Position numbers and translations under genes: made by a program
Assembly: GCA_002299195.1 (NCBI GenBank)
Contig: DBOA01000091.1
Location: 1-6,187, forward strand
DNA: 6,187 nucleotides
Reading direction: 5' to 3'
Origin: Sphingomonadales bacterium UBA658
GTDB taxonomy: Bacteria > Pseudomonadota > Alphaproteobacteria > Sphingomonadales > Sphingomonadaceae
Notes under the pieces: generated by a model
Database searches by the model: none
Told to the model about the DNA's origin: nothing
Seen by the model: the letters and a program-made list of their open reading frames with translations, nothing else
Shown: positions 6,178 to 6,187 of the stretch, in pieces
How the letters are laid out: every line of letters begins with the position of its first letter
How positions within the stretch are numbered: the stretch's first letter is position 1

Positions 6178-6187
6178 GTATTGTACG

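Overview
The window looks like an ordinary chromosomal segment from an alphaproteobacterium, most likely a sphingomonad (Sphingopyxis/Sphingorhabdus-like). That assignment is an inference. It rests on the style of the UvrB N-terminus, a small DUF3617 lipoprotein, exported hydrolases with classical signal sequences, a moderate-to-high GC content judged by eye, and dense coding. There are no rRNA or tRNA genes, CRISPR repeats, insertion sequences or phage genes. Six protein-coding genes explain almost all of the sequence.

Layout. (1) Positions 1-1478, minus strand: the N-terminal two thirds of uvrB, the DNA-damage recognition helicase of nucleotide excision repair, with its C-terminus cut off by the left window edge. 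(2) Positions 1479-1666: a divergent intergenic region of about 190 bases, holding a near-consensus alphaproteobacterial SOS-box-like direct repeat next to the uvrB start. (3) Positions 1667-5141, plus strand: four genes in a row. These are a DUF3617 lipoprotein, a lipoprotein serine hydrolase of the beta-lactamase/PBP fold that overlaps it by ATGA, a secreted M20-family metal-dependent amidohydrolase, and a small HNH nuclease-like protein. The gaps are -4, about 85 and 34 bases, with no convincing rho-independent terminator between genes, so one transcript is plausible. (4) Positions 5143-5174: a hairpin between convergent genes, probably shared as a terminator. (5) Positions 5169-6164, minus strand: a complete TerC/Alx-family membrane protein, read towards the plus-strand cluster.

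Function. The first three plus-strand genes encode exported proteins: two predicted lipoproteins and one protein with a signal peptide. This suggests a cell-envelope or periplasmic module in which a serine hydrolase and a peptidase/amidase process amide or ester substrates. The substrates cannot be read from the sequence. The HNH protein seems functionally unrelated. UvrB serves DNA repair. The TerC protein probably handles Mn2+ or another metal at the inner membrane. I did not find a convincing new system. The points most worth a second look are the possible SOS box, the exported hydrolase cluster, the cysteine-rich part of the serine hydrolase and the unusual HNH core.
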